A DNA stretch of 64,000 nucleotides, from positions 9,510,001-9,574,000 of the forward strand of contig JAWHQI010000005.1 of the NCBI GenBank assembly GCA_033032865.1, written 5' to 3'. Source of the DNA: Dactylorhiza incarnata. Lineage: Eukaryota > Streptophyta > Magnoliopsida > Asparagales > Orchidaceae. Shown piece by piece: positions 1 through 11,480 of the stretch (position 1 is the stretch's first letter; each line of letters opens with the position of its first letter). The notes beneath the pieces are model-generated. The model was given only the letters and a program-made list of their open reading frames with translations. It was not told the DNA's origin and did no database searches. The position numbers and the translations under genes were made by a program.

Positions 1-1926
1 TGTCTTTGTCATCTACATACCCTTTCAGCTGCCTTTCATTCAAATGCACCATATGATCGGTTTTCTGTGACAGTTCATTCATGACGCACATCACATGCTC
101 TTTGGCAATTTTGCAGTTCTCAATCCGGTTGGCTAAATCATAGCTAAACCGCATCAAGTGGTTTCTGAATATCATATTAGAATCATTCTCGCTCATCATA
201 GGATTATTTTGGAGATATATACCATTCTTAGCATTACGAGTGAACTGTTTGAGGACATATTTTTCTGAGATTTGCTCCACATTTCGTACATTGTATACCC
301 TTAAGATATGTTCACATAATATCCCTTTAGTTTCAAATCCTCTACACGAACACTCTACATCCATGTTGCATATGTTATAGTTCACAAACCATCGCTTATC
401 TTCCTCACGTCTCTCCCTTTCCTTTGTGACATATGTTATATGCTTTTCATCGTATCTTGTCTCGTCAACTATACAAACTCCAATGGATCCTAACATGAAA
501 GATTTTCGAAAATGCCGAACATTTTACGAGTGTACAACTTCGACAAATGTTTGAAGAGGGAACCATTATTGTACCTTAAGCTAATAACTCCATGCTTGCA
601 TCTAAAATCTTCGTCGTGCTCACCCCTCCGCCATGAGTACACAAGCTTCTCCAAACCCAAAAAACACTCCACAAGTGAACTAGTGCCCTTCGAACTTCCA
701 TGCAAACAATTATTAGCTGATTCACTCCGTTGCGTTGACAAAATACCAAGATCTAAAATGTCTTTGCTAAAAGCAGTAGACCACTTCTTCCTTATGTTAT
801 ATAAATCTCCCAACCATTTGTTACCCTGTAGATTTCCTGCCGTTAGCATCTCGATCCAACATCTTTCAAACTCGGCTTCACTATCACACTTGCTCATGCA
901 TTGATAGAATAATCCCCGAACATTTCTATTTTGGTTGAATAAGGGGACTTTTGAAGGTGCTTTCTTCGATATGTGCCATTGACATAGACGATGGCGACTG
1001 GTAGTGAAAACCCGCTGAATAGCTGAGGCCATGGCTTGATCTTGATCCGTGAAAATTGTTAGTGGTTGTTTACCACTAACAAATTTTAGAAAAGTCTCAA
1101 ACACCCAACAAAAGGAATCTGTAGTTTCTTCAGCAATGAAAGCCCCCCCAACAAAAATATTCTGCCAATGATTGTTCACGACGATAAAAGGCGCACATGC
1201 CAAGTTATATTTATTAAGTCTATATGTCGTATCGAAAATAATAACGTCGCCAAAACAATCATAATCTATTCTGCTGTGTCCATCCATCCAAAAAAAGCTT
1301 GTGAGCCTATTTTGTTCATCTGTTCTCACATCATACGAGAACATATTATCTTCCAATTGCCTCTCCTGAAGTATTCTAAGCAAGCTAGAGGAGTCACCAC
1401 TATCTATTAGAGCTCTTCTTTCTCGTTGAACAAAGTTGAAGGCATAAGTCTTACAGAATCCAATATTTTCCACACCACCAGCTTCATCGGAAAGAAAGTT
1501 GTAAGCATCTACTGGTCTTATTCCAGCACCTGTCATATTCATCATTAGACTACCTTGCATTTGAGATATTTTTCAGTTGGACCTCAATAAGTGCATCTCA
1601 TTCTCCGTTGCGAGTGGATGATTGTGCTCCTCGACAAACCTCGTCACTTCCCAATTCTTGCCCTCTACATCTGAATGAAAAGAAATGCAAGCAAGACATC
1701 CGGTACGCGTTTCTAATTTGCGGTACTTCTTCGGTGAGACCTTTGTATCCTTCCGACCTGCTTTGGCACAACTATATTCTCGTACTTTGATAATTCTTGT
1801 GTGCGTCCAATACGTTATGTGTTGTTTGCGAACGCTGAATCCTTTGGTGTGAGCATAATTACAGTACATAGCGTAAGCCTCGGTCTCCGAATGGACAATA
1901 GGGAAAACAACTGAACTCTTCTTCAC

Positions 1927-2609
1927 CTAAAAGAAAAAATAACAATATCAAATAAATAATACAGTGTTACTGAATACAGTCTTAATTGACATTAATAAGA
2001 CAGTCCAAATACAGTTGGATTTACAATTACAAATACAGTTCAAATTGTAAAAAAATATACAGTGAAAATACAGTTGAATACAGTTGGATTTAGAAATAAA
2101 AATACAGCCATAATACAGTATAAAACATATTCAATGCAAGGAATACAGTCTTATTTTACATTAATAATACAGTCCAAATACAGTTGGATTTACAATTACA
2201 AATACAGTTCAAATTGTAAAAAAATATACAGTGAAAATACAGTTGAATACAGTTGGATTTAGAAATAAAAATACACCCATAATACAGTATAAAACATATT
2301 CAATGCAAGGAATGCAGTCTTATTTTACATTAATAATACAGTCCAAATACAGTTGGATTTACAATTACAAATACAGTTCAAATTGTAAAAAAATATACAG
2401 TGAAAATACAGTTGAATACAGTTGGATTTAGAAATAAAAATACAGCCATAATACAGTATAAAACATATCCAATGCAAGGAATACAGTCTTATTTTACATT
2501 AATAATACAGTCCAAATACAGTTGCATTTACAAATACAAATACAGTCAAACTAATAAGCACAAGGGTAGAAAACAATGGAATTCACAACATATGATTCGA
2601 AAGACTTAC
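1927..2609 (-). other. Intron 1 of the FRS-like gene (683 bp)
   Basis: On the minus strand the intron begins GTAAGT at 2609 and ends TTTTCTTTTAG at 1927. Splicing joins codon ATT of exon 1 to GTG of exon 2 in phase 0, which places the FAR1 domain in the usual position close to the N terminus. Most of the intron is a tandem repeat array. Confidence 0.7.
1972..2553. repeat. 169-bp minisatellite, about 3.4 copies
   Basis: Near-identical units repeat with a period of exactly 169 bp (the same block starts at 2062, 2231 and 2400), preceded by a partial copy from about 1972. The unit is itself built of the sub-motif AATACAGT(T/C). Copies differ by only a few bases (for example acagccataa versus acacccataa), so the expansion is recent. 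The short ORFs across it are by-products of the repeat. Confidence 0.9.
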
Positions 2610-2648
2610 AATGTCAACATTATCATCTACTTTCTCAGACGACATCAT

Positions 2649-3560
2649 ACGTGATTATGCAAAGCTCTCCGTGGACAGTCAAAAAACTACAAAGGGAGCA
2701 ACATAAATACATTTCAGTGCTTACAACCAAATATGGTGCTAGATAATCTGAGAGGGAGCTAAGGGAATCTCTTACCTTTCAAGAAAACGAGCAGCTGGGT
2801 TTGGTTTGCAGCTTGGAGTTGGCGGAAGCAGATGGACTTGGAGGAAGCTTGGGTCACCAACGGCTGGGTAGTGTTTGTAGCTTGGAGTTGGCCGAAGCTC
2901 GAACCGAGAAATAAAAGAGCATTACGAGCCGTTGCCCTTCGCTGATCGCCGGAGGTGTAGCGTATCGCCGGATTGGAAGGGTTTTGCTGAAGAGGGCGGT
3001 TTTCGCGCCCTTTCTGTGTTTCGACAGGAAAATTTGGGGGGGAAGAGACGAAGGGGCGAAGGGCAGAAAAGAAGTGGGGCCCACGCAATTTTTGAGGCTA
3101 TTTATTACCGCAGCATGCCATGCTGCGATCAGCGCAGGGAACATTTTGCCCAGAAGCTTAATGAAAAGAGTCGATCGTGCAGACGCCGAGAATCCTTGCT
3201 GAAAATCCACAACTTGCCGAAAACAGTGAACATTACTTCGCCACCTGGTTTTGGAGTCGGGAAGAAGAAGCTCACAACTGTTACAATTAGGGCTTGTGGC
3301 GCTGCTATCCTTCACTCCTGTTCCTGGACTGATGATCGGGGTAAGTAGAGAGAGCACACGCGGGTTTTTGCCTAGGAAGAATGGCGATGATAATTGATAA
3401 TTCCAAGCTTCATCGATCTGGAGAGGAAGAAGATCGAAATACTAAGAAAAGTCGCTGGTAGTTACCTGGTTCTCCTCTTCCTCGGCTAGGGTTGAAAGAC
3501 AGGCGTGAGAAAAAAAAATAACCGCTGCTCTTCATTCGCTCTTGTTCCCGCACAGGAATC
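2649..3560 (-). promoter_or_regulatory. Probable 5' UTR/promoter stretch of the FRS-like gene
   Basis: This block is more GC-rich than its surroundings and lies directly upstream of the FRS ATG. On the minus strand it holds text typical of plant 5' leaders (AACCCTAGCCGAGG) followed by CAG/GTAACT at about 3467, a plausible 5'-UTR donor. Overlapping ORFs on both strands show no known domain and I do not call them genes. The assignment rests on position and base composition only. Confidence 0.3.
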
Positions 3561-6500
3561 GCTTAAATGAATAGACTTGCCCTAATACCTTATAAATTAT
3601 AATAGGATAGGAGTATTAGAGATTGAGTAGTGGGTTCCGAATCAACCCCTCAAATGCTTAATTAATGTAAAATCCATCCCAAATACTTAATTCGATGCAC
3701 AAATTGAATTCCGTTATGTAGGATGTGCTAAGAGTGAGACCAAACTAGCAGTCATAAATTGTGTAAGAGTAGGATGTGCTAAGAGTGAGACCAAACTAGA
3801 ACATGTAAACTAAAATTGATGCGAACGCTTGATCGGGACAATCCAATCTATGTGGTCCACTAAATGAAGGAAAAAAATACTTACATACCATTGATGACAC
3901 CTCAAGCATTGTAGACCTGATACAAAAAGCATATTAATACAGTGAATCAACAAAATATTATAATAAATGTAAAATAATCCTACCTTGGATCGACTCTTAA
4001 AAGCATACGATCTAATGGTGTTAGTGAGGAAGTTGACGACCTTTGGCAAAGGATAGACTAGCATTTGAAACATCTTCGGCGTTCAAGCGACTGGAAGGAA
4101 TGTGGGGTGAATTTAATAAGAGGTGGAATTAACCCCATTCCAACTACCCAAAAGAATTAAATGTGAATATGGTCAAATTTATGGTGACTGAACATCAATG
4201 GTTGATCTGATGGATTAACCGATCGGGCGGTGAAGATGATCGGCGAACACGGATTGGGTTGTGTACCGATCAACAAACACTGATCAGGAAATGCCGTTCA
4301 ACGAATGCCAATCAAATAGTGTACCGATAAGCGATCACTGATCGGATTATGTAACCGATCACCGATGATTGATCGGTATGCTTGTTTTTTTATGTCTAGC
4401 TGAAAGTGGCCGATAGTGTTGGATGGGTGCAGTAGTTTGAAATACCTGTAATTTGGTTTTTGCTAATTATTTTTCCTTCTTTGTGATGGTGATTATGGTG
4501 GCTTTTAAAAAGTCATTTGATTGTATCTCTTTGGGCCCAAAATCTAGAAAAATTAAGCGGATTTTGCTCGATATTGCTTAATTTAAATGACATATGGCTA
4601 ATGATGTATTCTACTCTTGTTAGTAAATACAAAAAAAAATCTCCAAATATTCATTGACCACGATGAAATCAACATCAAAGCGCCGGGCCCAAGAATTATT
4701 ATAATTATACTACTCTTGTGTCATCCCACCGTGCATTCATACACAGAAAGGATAAGAAAAGTGAGGACAATCACAAAAAACTTGAAAGAAGAGGGGAAAA
4801 AAGCACATTTCTACCACTTTTTTTGATAAAGTCAGTAGTGGTTCAAATGCCCAGCTTTGTCCACAATATCACTTTCGTTTTATCATTTTCTGATTATCCC
4901 TTTCCAGCACAGTAGAAGCCACATACCAGACTTTTCAACCCTTCAACTTTCCCCACCGCCAATATTATTTTTTCTTATAAAGAAGCCAACTTTTTTCCGC
5001 CTCACCATCATTCCCATTCGAACAACTTTGTCGTTGGCTTGCATCATGCTGTCTCCTAATTATTCTCATTTCAGAAGAGATTTGCACTAATTGCAAAAGG
5101 ATATTTTCGGGAGATCATTTCCCACTTTGGAAGGAAGGCAATTTCACTCAAGTGTCCATTTGATTATGGCTATTGATGGATTTTATAAAGCCATGATTAA
5201 ACAGTTTTTGGGATGTAATATCATGCTTATCATTTAATGAAACATGTACGAATTTTGATGCAAGTTATTTTGCTTTTATTCATAAGAAATGAGATTTTAG
5301 AAAACATCATGATATGATGTTATCTGAGAATGAGCCTAATTCTAACAAGTGTTGATGCCACTGTTATTCTACCAATAATATACTCAGCCTTTGGCTCCCC
5401 TTATAATAGACTATCGAGTATGTATTCCTCTGACTATTGTAGAGTTAGGCTACGTTTGTTGCGGCGTGTTTGCTCCGGTAAGTTTGGATAAAAACATCAT
5501 TATCATAGAATATATGTTTGACATTGACAACGGTTATGACCGCCACCAAGAAAAGAAAGATAGTTTTGAACTTAAAAGTGGATGAAATTCCTTAGGTGAG
5601 GTCGGGGCGGTCTTGAACGACGGTTCATAATTAACAACTGTGTTCATGACTGCCACCGCCGCGCCAAATATAGCCTTTTTGGGAACTACTGTCAAGTGCA
5701 TCTCCGGCAATGCCATTGCATAATATTTTTTTGAGTAATAACATGTGATGATGTGATTACCTTCGTCGACTAAGTGATCATTTCTATCATATTTCACAAC
5801 AACCGCACATTTCACAACAATCCCACATTTCATAACAATCCAAAAATTAAAAAAAATTGATCCAACAAGAAGATCTTCAACCGGAAAAATGAGAATCACA
5901 CATAATTCTTTCATGAATGCACTGGATATGAACCTTAGTTTGTGACTGGTTTTCATGAGATGAGGATCGGTAGATCCGGCGAGCGGTGGATCCGGCGAGC
6001 CTGAGGTCGTCGCTATAAACTCAGTTTTCAAGATAGTGCGGTGCGAGTTAGTGCAGTGTCATTAGTGTTTTTGGAGAAGTAATTTTAAGATTAAATTAGG
6101 AGAAATTGTGGTTTGACTAGCCAAAACTACGTGTATTTAACAACTCTCTTAATATTTGAGTGCTAGCACGTGACGACCGTTGTCGTCGACTACTAATTTG
6201 TCCAGGTATGCTGAATAATCGTAATATATTTGAAGTATTTTATTACAAATATTTTAAGATACCTGAAACTCTTACCAGACACAACCAAAATGAATGTCAT
6301 TGTCCTTTGTTTTATCTCTTCCTTGGAACATTTTTAAGATGTTCCCACCTGTTCAAAAAGATTTCCTATCACATTTCTCTCCCCCCCACGGCCCATGGAG
6401 ATGATATATGCTTCAAAAAGATTTCAGGATCTTTCACCTCGTCATGATCATAACCACTCATACTTAAGATATTAGTCAAATCTCGCATATTCTCTTCTTT

Positions 6501-6600
6501 CATTGCATCCGTGATTTTGTTTGGCACATTCAACCAACAATGGCTCCATAACCACCACCACCACCTATTTCAAAAAATGCTAACACCACCTTCACACTGC
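3561..6600. other. AT-rich spacer without a supported gene
   Basis: No ORF here has a domain I recognise. Visible structure is limited to a 30-bp perfect direct repeat (3719-3748 and 3770-3799), a cluster of CCGATC/GATCGG words (4205-4380) and one 165-codon minus-strand ORF (6031-5534) with no recognisable motif. Confidence 0.6.
3719..3799. repeat. 30-bp direct repeat, two copies
   Basis: The block beginning TAGGATGTGCTAAGAG occurs at 3719-3748 and again at 3770-3799 without mismatch, separated by 21 bp. No flanking inverted repeats mark it as a transposon footprint. Confidence 0.85.
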
Positions 6601-6605
6601 ACAAT

Positions 6606-6779
6606 TGTTAATGTATATTTGGTCAAATAACGGGTTCGAAGGTATAACGGGTCAGTTGGGTACACGGATACCCTTCCCCGTAGGTACTCCTAGGGTTTTC
6701 CCTATATATACCCGCTAGGGGCAACGGGGATCGGATTCCACCTTAATCCTCCTCCGGATGCTTCGAGCAAACCTTCTCA
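6606..6779 (+). repeat. A1 5' LTR (174 bp)
   Basis: Runs TG to CA and aligns end to end with 12269-12442. It contains CCCTATATATACCCG, a probable TATA box, at about 6700. The sequence right after the LTR does not begin with TGG and shows no match to the usual initiator-Met primer site TGGTATCAGAGC. Confidence 0.92.
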
Positions 6780-7224
6780 ATCTCGAATCACGCCCTAGGG
6801 TTTGCTCTCGTCCGCCGTTCGCAAGGGATCGCGCCGTCACTGTTCACGCGAAGGATCTACGATTCTTCCGCCCTAGCCGCTCGCGATCGACGAAGAAGGA
6901 AGCCCGTTCGCTGCTCTCATTCGCTGGAACTCTACCATCGCCGTTCGTGAAGAAGGAGGCCTGCTGCCGGTCGCGTGCTAGGTCGCCGCTCCCGCCGTTC
7001 GCAAAGGAGATCTTCGTGCCCAGCCGTCGCTCGCGCTCGCGTTCGCTGCGCCCTCTCCCGTCGCCGCTTCGCCAGCGCTCTCTGGAGCCCTCCCGTTGCT
7101 GTTCTTCTTGGATCCCGTCACCGATCGCGAAGAGGAAGAGCTTGCTACTTCTCCTCTCTGGTTCGCCATCGCTGTTCGTGAAGGAGTTCGACGGATCCGA
7201 ACCCTCCCGACGCAGATCTGCCGC

Positions 7225-7432
7225 AGCGCCGCCGTCTCAGCGGTTCCAAGGTCCCGTCTCAGCGGTTCCAGTGCCGTCTCAGCGGTTCCGCTTCCCGTCT
7301 CAGCGGTTCCAGTCCGTCTCAGCGGTTTCCAGCTTCCCGTCTCAGCGGCTCCAGCTTCCCGTCTCAGCGGTTCCAGCTTCCCATCTCAGCGGTTTTCCAG
7401 GTCGCCGTCTCAGCGGTTCCAAACCGCCGCCA
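7225..7432 (+). repeat. Leader minisatellite, about nine copies of a 17-23 bp unit
   Basis: The core CCGTCTCAGCGGTTCC recurs about nine times with variable spacers (CAGCTTC, AAGGT and similar) between the 5' LTR and gag of A1. Upstream, 6800-7190 also repeats the phrase CCGTTCG(C/T)(A/G)A four or five times. An open frame runs through the leader, but it has no domain and ends just after the gag start in another frame, so I regard the stretch as untranslated leader. Confidence 0.9.
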
Positions 7433-7608
7433 TCAGCAATCTCCCGCCGCCGCCGTCTCCAAGCTAAAGCTCATGTAGCCCTAGCGTCGTCGTCCGCCGA
7501 CAGCGTCAGCGACAACCCCCTGTCGCTACCGCCAGACGATAGTGCCGACGACAGCTCCCAGGAACCCCGTTCCTCCCTATTTTTGTGTCGTTCTCTGAAG
7601 GGCGCACA

Positions 7609-8443
7609 ATGATGAAGGGGAACAACATGGCGTCCCCCGTTCCGATGATAAAGCTGGAGAACTTCACGACGACTGAGTTCAACGACTGGAAGTTGAATAC
7701 TCAGTTCGGGATGAAGTTTCTGAACGTGTTCTACACAGTTCAGTCTGATGGTGCTGAGGTCGTAGGGACTGTTGAAGAGGCTCAATGGGTTTCTGATGAA
7801 GACTTCTGCCGTGAATACCTGCTGAACTGCCTGTCTTCCAATCTGGCGAAGACGTACATGAAGCTGAAGACAGCTAAGGCAATCTGGGATGCTTTGCAGG
7901 AGCACTTCAGGCAGGAGGAGGACCTGTCCAAGGCGCACCTGGTGGACAAGTTCCACTCGTTCACCTTCGACGAGGAGAAGGCCATTCTCCCTCAGGTATC
8001 AAATTTTGAAGTTTTAGTTGATTCCTTGCATAGCGAGAACATTGCGTTGCCAGATAGCTTTGTTGCTGGCACAATTGTGTATAAGTTGCCTTCTACGTGG
8101 TACAATTTCAAAACTAAAATGTACCGCAAGAAGATGCAGGTGGGCTTGAACGAACTCAAGCGTTTTATACGCATTTGAGGATGAAAATAGGACTCGACAC
8201 GCTCTAGAAGTCGTTAGCAAGCAGAAGGCTGCTGCTAACATGATTACGAACTCTAGACGCGCGCCGAACCCTAGGAAGCAAAAGCCCAACCCTAGTAGCT
8301 CCCAGGTTGCAGGCCCAAGTAAACAAATTAAAAAGTTTAAGGGCAAGTGCTATAACTGCAACAAGTAGGGACACAGTGCATCTGATTGCAGGCTTCCCCG
8401 TAAGGAAAAGGGCAAGACACCACAGGAAGGCAACCATGCTAAC
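7609..8443 (+). pseudogene. A1 gag, with frameshift and stop inside the zinc knuckle
   Basis: Gag forms the particle and binds RNA. The 5' part (7609-8175) reads as a UBN2/gag-type domain (IKLENFTTTEFNDWKLN, CLSSNLAKTYMKLKTAKAIW). I chose the start at MMKGNNMASP (7609), just after the leader, although an upstream in-frame ATG exists at 7585. A one-base shift near 8165-8171 moves the rest into the pol frame. The CCHC knuckle follows (CYNCNK, then GHSASDC, 8348-8390), interrupted by TAG at 8366-8368. Knuckle and protease share one frame, as in a copia gag-pol polyprotein. Confidence 0.85.
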
Positions 8444-9546
8444 ATGGTTAGTCTCACTGAGCCATCCAACTTTGTTGCCATGGTTGGAAATGAGAAGGCC
8501 AGTACAGAGTGGCACCTTGACTTGGGGGCAACGTGCCATGTTTGCAACAACCCTACTCTGATGACAAGTCTTACTGATGCGAGAGAATCTGTGACCATTG
8601 CCAATGGTGAGACAGCTGACGTGCTGAAGGTGGGGAATGCAACTTTGCTTCTATCCTCAGGTAAGACTTTAACTTTAAAGAATGTTAAGTTTATTCCTTC
8701 ATTAGCTGCTAACTTAGTGTCTATTAACTTACTATATGATGCTGGTATGTCTTTTACTTTCTGTAGCGGTAGAGTAACACTGTCAGTTAACTCACACTAT
8801 TTTGGATGTGCATACATCCAAAATAGGATGTACAGATTAAGTCTAACAAACAAAATAGTTCAACAAGTTCAAACAAACTTAGTTAGCCCTAAGACTCTAC
8901 ACGAGAGACTAGGGCACGTAAACTATAGGAAAATGTTCCAAATTGCTAGAACTCACCAGATAGCTTTAGACACTACAGTCAAAACTGATAAATGTGAAAT
9001 GTGTGCTCAGACTAAGATCACTAGGAAACCTTTTAGTGCGGTTACTAGGAGCACAACACCTTTAGAACTAATACATTCCGACATATGTGACTTCAAAAGT
9101 TTTGTCACTAGAGGAGGCAGGAAGTATTTTATCACCTTCATAGATGATTGTTCTAGGTTTTGTCACATTTATCTCCTTAAAACTAAAGATGAAGCGTTTG
9201 AAAAATTTTGTATTTTCAAAACCAGGGTAGAAAACCAATTAGGCATGAAAATTAAAAGATTTAGAAGTGATAGAGGAGGAGAATATATGTTCAGTGAGTT
9301 CAAATGTTTTCTTGCCCCACATGAAATCATTGCAGAAACCACTGCTCCTTACTCACCCCAGTCTAACGACATAGATGAGGGTAAAAATCGCACGTTAACA
9401 GAAATGTTAAACTCTATGCTCCTGACTGCAGACATGCCTTCCGCTTATTGGGGAGAAGCAGTCCTAACTGCAAATCACATTTTGAATAAAGTTCCTCATG
9501 CCAAGTTAGAGGTTACACCATACGAGCTTTGGTTTAAGAGACCCCC
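8444..9546 (+). pseudogene. A1 protease and integrase
   Basis: The protease active site reads WHLDLGATCHVC; the second position of the D-S/T-G triad is Leu, so the enzyme is probably dead. The GAG-pre-integrase zinc motif follows (LHERLGH, CEMCAQTK). The integrase core has D in HSDICDF, D in RSDRGGEY and E in DEGKNRT, so all three catalytic acids are present. After PYELWFKRPP the frame breaks in a run of six C (9542-9547), giving TAG at 9557. The next domain continues in frame +1. Confidence 0.88.
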
Positions 9547-11480
9547 CATCTTTTACTAGACTTAAGACCTGGGGCTGCATAGCCTATGCCAGGGTCCCTG
9601 ACCCTAGACGGTCTAAGATTGGACCTAGGACCAATACATGTGTCTACCTAGGTTGTGCTGAGGATAGTGATGCAGATAGATTCTTAGATATTTCTAATAA
9701 CATTGTTATAGAATCTAGGGATGTAGTGTTCTTTGAAGACAAGTTCCTCAAGGATAAGAACATGTCTCTCCCAGGTATGCAAGTAACTATTACTGAAGAT
9801 GATCCTACTTCAGTACCGAGCACCTCATATTTCGTTCCGGTAGATAACTCTGGCCTAGAGTCTAGGAGAACTTCTCTAAGAGAGCGAATTCCCAGAACCT
9901 TCGGTAGTGACTTTGTCACTTGCCACGTTGAGGCTGATCCATCCACCTATAAGGACGCGATGAGATCCAGGGATTCCCTACTCTGGAAAGAAGCTATTGA
10001 TGAAGAGATGAGTTCTCTACTTCAGAATAACACCTGGACGTTGGTTGATAAGCCAAAAGGGGCTAAAACTATAGGGTGTAAGTGGATTCTGAAAAAGAAA
10101 CTAAATCCTGATGGTAGCGTAGCTAAGTATAAAGCACGCCTGGTGGCTAAAGGTTTTACACAAGTAAGCGGAGTAGATTATTTTGATGTCTACTCACCCG
10201 TGTGTCACTTAGCAATCATTAGGGCCCTCCTTGCTATTGCGTCTATTGAGAACTTTATTGTTCATCAAATGGATGTTAAGGCTGCGTTCTTGAACGGAGA
10301 TCTGGCCGAAGAGATCTACATGAGTCAACCTGAAGGTTTCATTGTAGACGGTCACGAAACGAAAGTCTGTAAATTACTTAAGTCTTTATATGGACTAAAG
10401 CAAGCACCAAAATTATGGCATGCGAAGTTCGACTATAGTGTAAAGAACATGAGATTCATGTCGAGTCTCTCAGATAAATGTCTTTACATACGTAATAGAT
10501 AGGATAAAGTCGTCATAATATACTTGTACGTAGATGATATGCTCATTTTTGGGCCTGATCAATCCGAAGTGGATGACGTTAAGTCAGACCTAATAAAAGA
10601 ATTTAGCATTACAGACCTAGGTGTAGCTAACACTATACTAGGCATGCAAGTGAGCTTTGGTAAGAATGACATCTCCCTAAGTCAAAGCCACTATATAAAG
10701 TCCATGTTGGACACGTGGGGATACAGTGACAGTAGAACATTTGAGACACCATACGACTACACTAACCGCCTAAAGCCCAATGAAGGAGCTATGGTTAGAT
10801 AGTTAGATTATTCTAAACTGCTTGGTAGCCTCATGTATGCTATGGTCTGCACTAGACCTGACATAGCCTTTACGGTCGGCATGTTGTGCAGAGTCACTAG
10901 TAATCCTGGCCAAGACCACTAGAATGCCTTGGATAGGCTCATGAGATACTTAAAGCACACCCAAAAGTATGTTTTAGTTTACACTGGTCATCCTTCAGTT
11001 CTTGAAGGTTATTCTGATGCATCATGGTGCTCGGAATTAAACGACAACAAGTCCACTAGTGGGTTTGTCTTCACACTAGGAGGAGCAGCTGTAGCCTGGA
11101 AGTCCAAGAGGCAATCCTGTATTGCACTCTCTTCTATGGAATCCGAACTCTACGCTCTTGCTGCAGCAGGTGAAGAAGTAGAGTGGTTAAGAGATTTGGT
11201 GATGGACATTCCTTTGTCGAGCCTGAAAATGAGTTCTGTTGCAGTTTACTGCGACAATCAGGCTACTAAAATGATTGCTACGAACACTTTGTTCAATGAC
11301 AAAAGAAGGCATCTCAGGCTAAAACAATCCTGGTTGACCTCACTCACAAGTCAAGGGATTATGACCCTGATTGATGTGAGATCTAACGATAATGTTGCAG
11401 ACGCTTTGACCAAAGGCTTGAGTAGAGCTCTCACAATAAAAACATCGGGGGAGATGGGACTAAAGTTCATAGAAATATGA
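9547..11480 (+). pseudogene. A1 reverse transcriptase and RNase H
   Basis: One frame runs from the end of integrase through RT ([48 protein letters not shown] at about 10526) to RNase H ([41 protein letters not shown]). It is interrupted by TAG at 10500, 10800 and 10920. The first two are plausible CAG-to-TAG changes; the third sits where the family has Trp (TGG). It ends at TGA 11478-11480. Apart from the stops the domain text is well kept. Confidence 0.9.

Larger units (their letters stand above)
1..2648 (-). pseudogene. FAR1-RELATED SEQUENCE (FRS)-like gene, broken, continues past left edge
   Basis: FAR1/FRS proteins are plant nuclear transcription factors domesticated from Mutator-like (MULE) transposases. 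Exon 1 is 2648-2610 (13 codons; an in-frame TAA lies 9 bases before the first ATG) and ends at donor GTAAGT. Exon 2 starts at 1926 after a T-rich tract and TAG, in the same phase. In order, exon 2 encodes a FAR1 DNA-binding domain (1926-1600: AYAMYCNYAHTKGF, CLACISFH, EEHNHPLA), a MULE transposase core (about 1260-940: FDTTYRLN, FTDQDQAMASAI, CQWHISK) and a SWIM zinc finger (about 366-310: CSC then CEH). Two lesions are visible. One is an in-frame TGA at 1573-1575, where the family usually has Arg (RSNRKIS-like). The other is a one-base frameshift near 500-515 in a T run, giving TAG at 490. The reading frame is otherwise open to base 1. Family assignment is firm; pseudogene status assumes the two lesions are not assembly errors. 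Confidence 0.85.

Noticed and set aside
2062..2654. Three similar ORFs in a row
   Set aside because: They are one reading frame of the 169-bp tandem repeat within an intron.
2759..3357. Overlapping ORFs on both strands upstream of the FRS gene
   Set aside because: Mutually overlapping, no domain; more likely 5' leader or promoter sequence.
5534..6031. 165-codon minus-strand ORF in the spacer
   Set aside because: No domain, no homologous text I recognise, no start or splice context; composition matches the surrounding noncoding DNA.
5440..6300. Possible DNA transposon or MITE suggested by AGGCTACGTTTGTTG
   Set aside because: I could not find a matching inverted terminal repeat or a target duplication.
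6758..7612. 284-codon ORF at the start of copia A1
   Set aside because: It spans the LTR end and a minisatellite-bearing leader; its Ser/Pro/Arg-rich text comes from the repeats, and it overlaps the real gag start in another frame.
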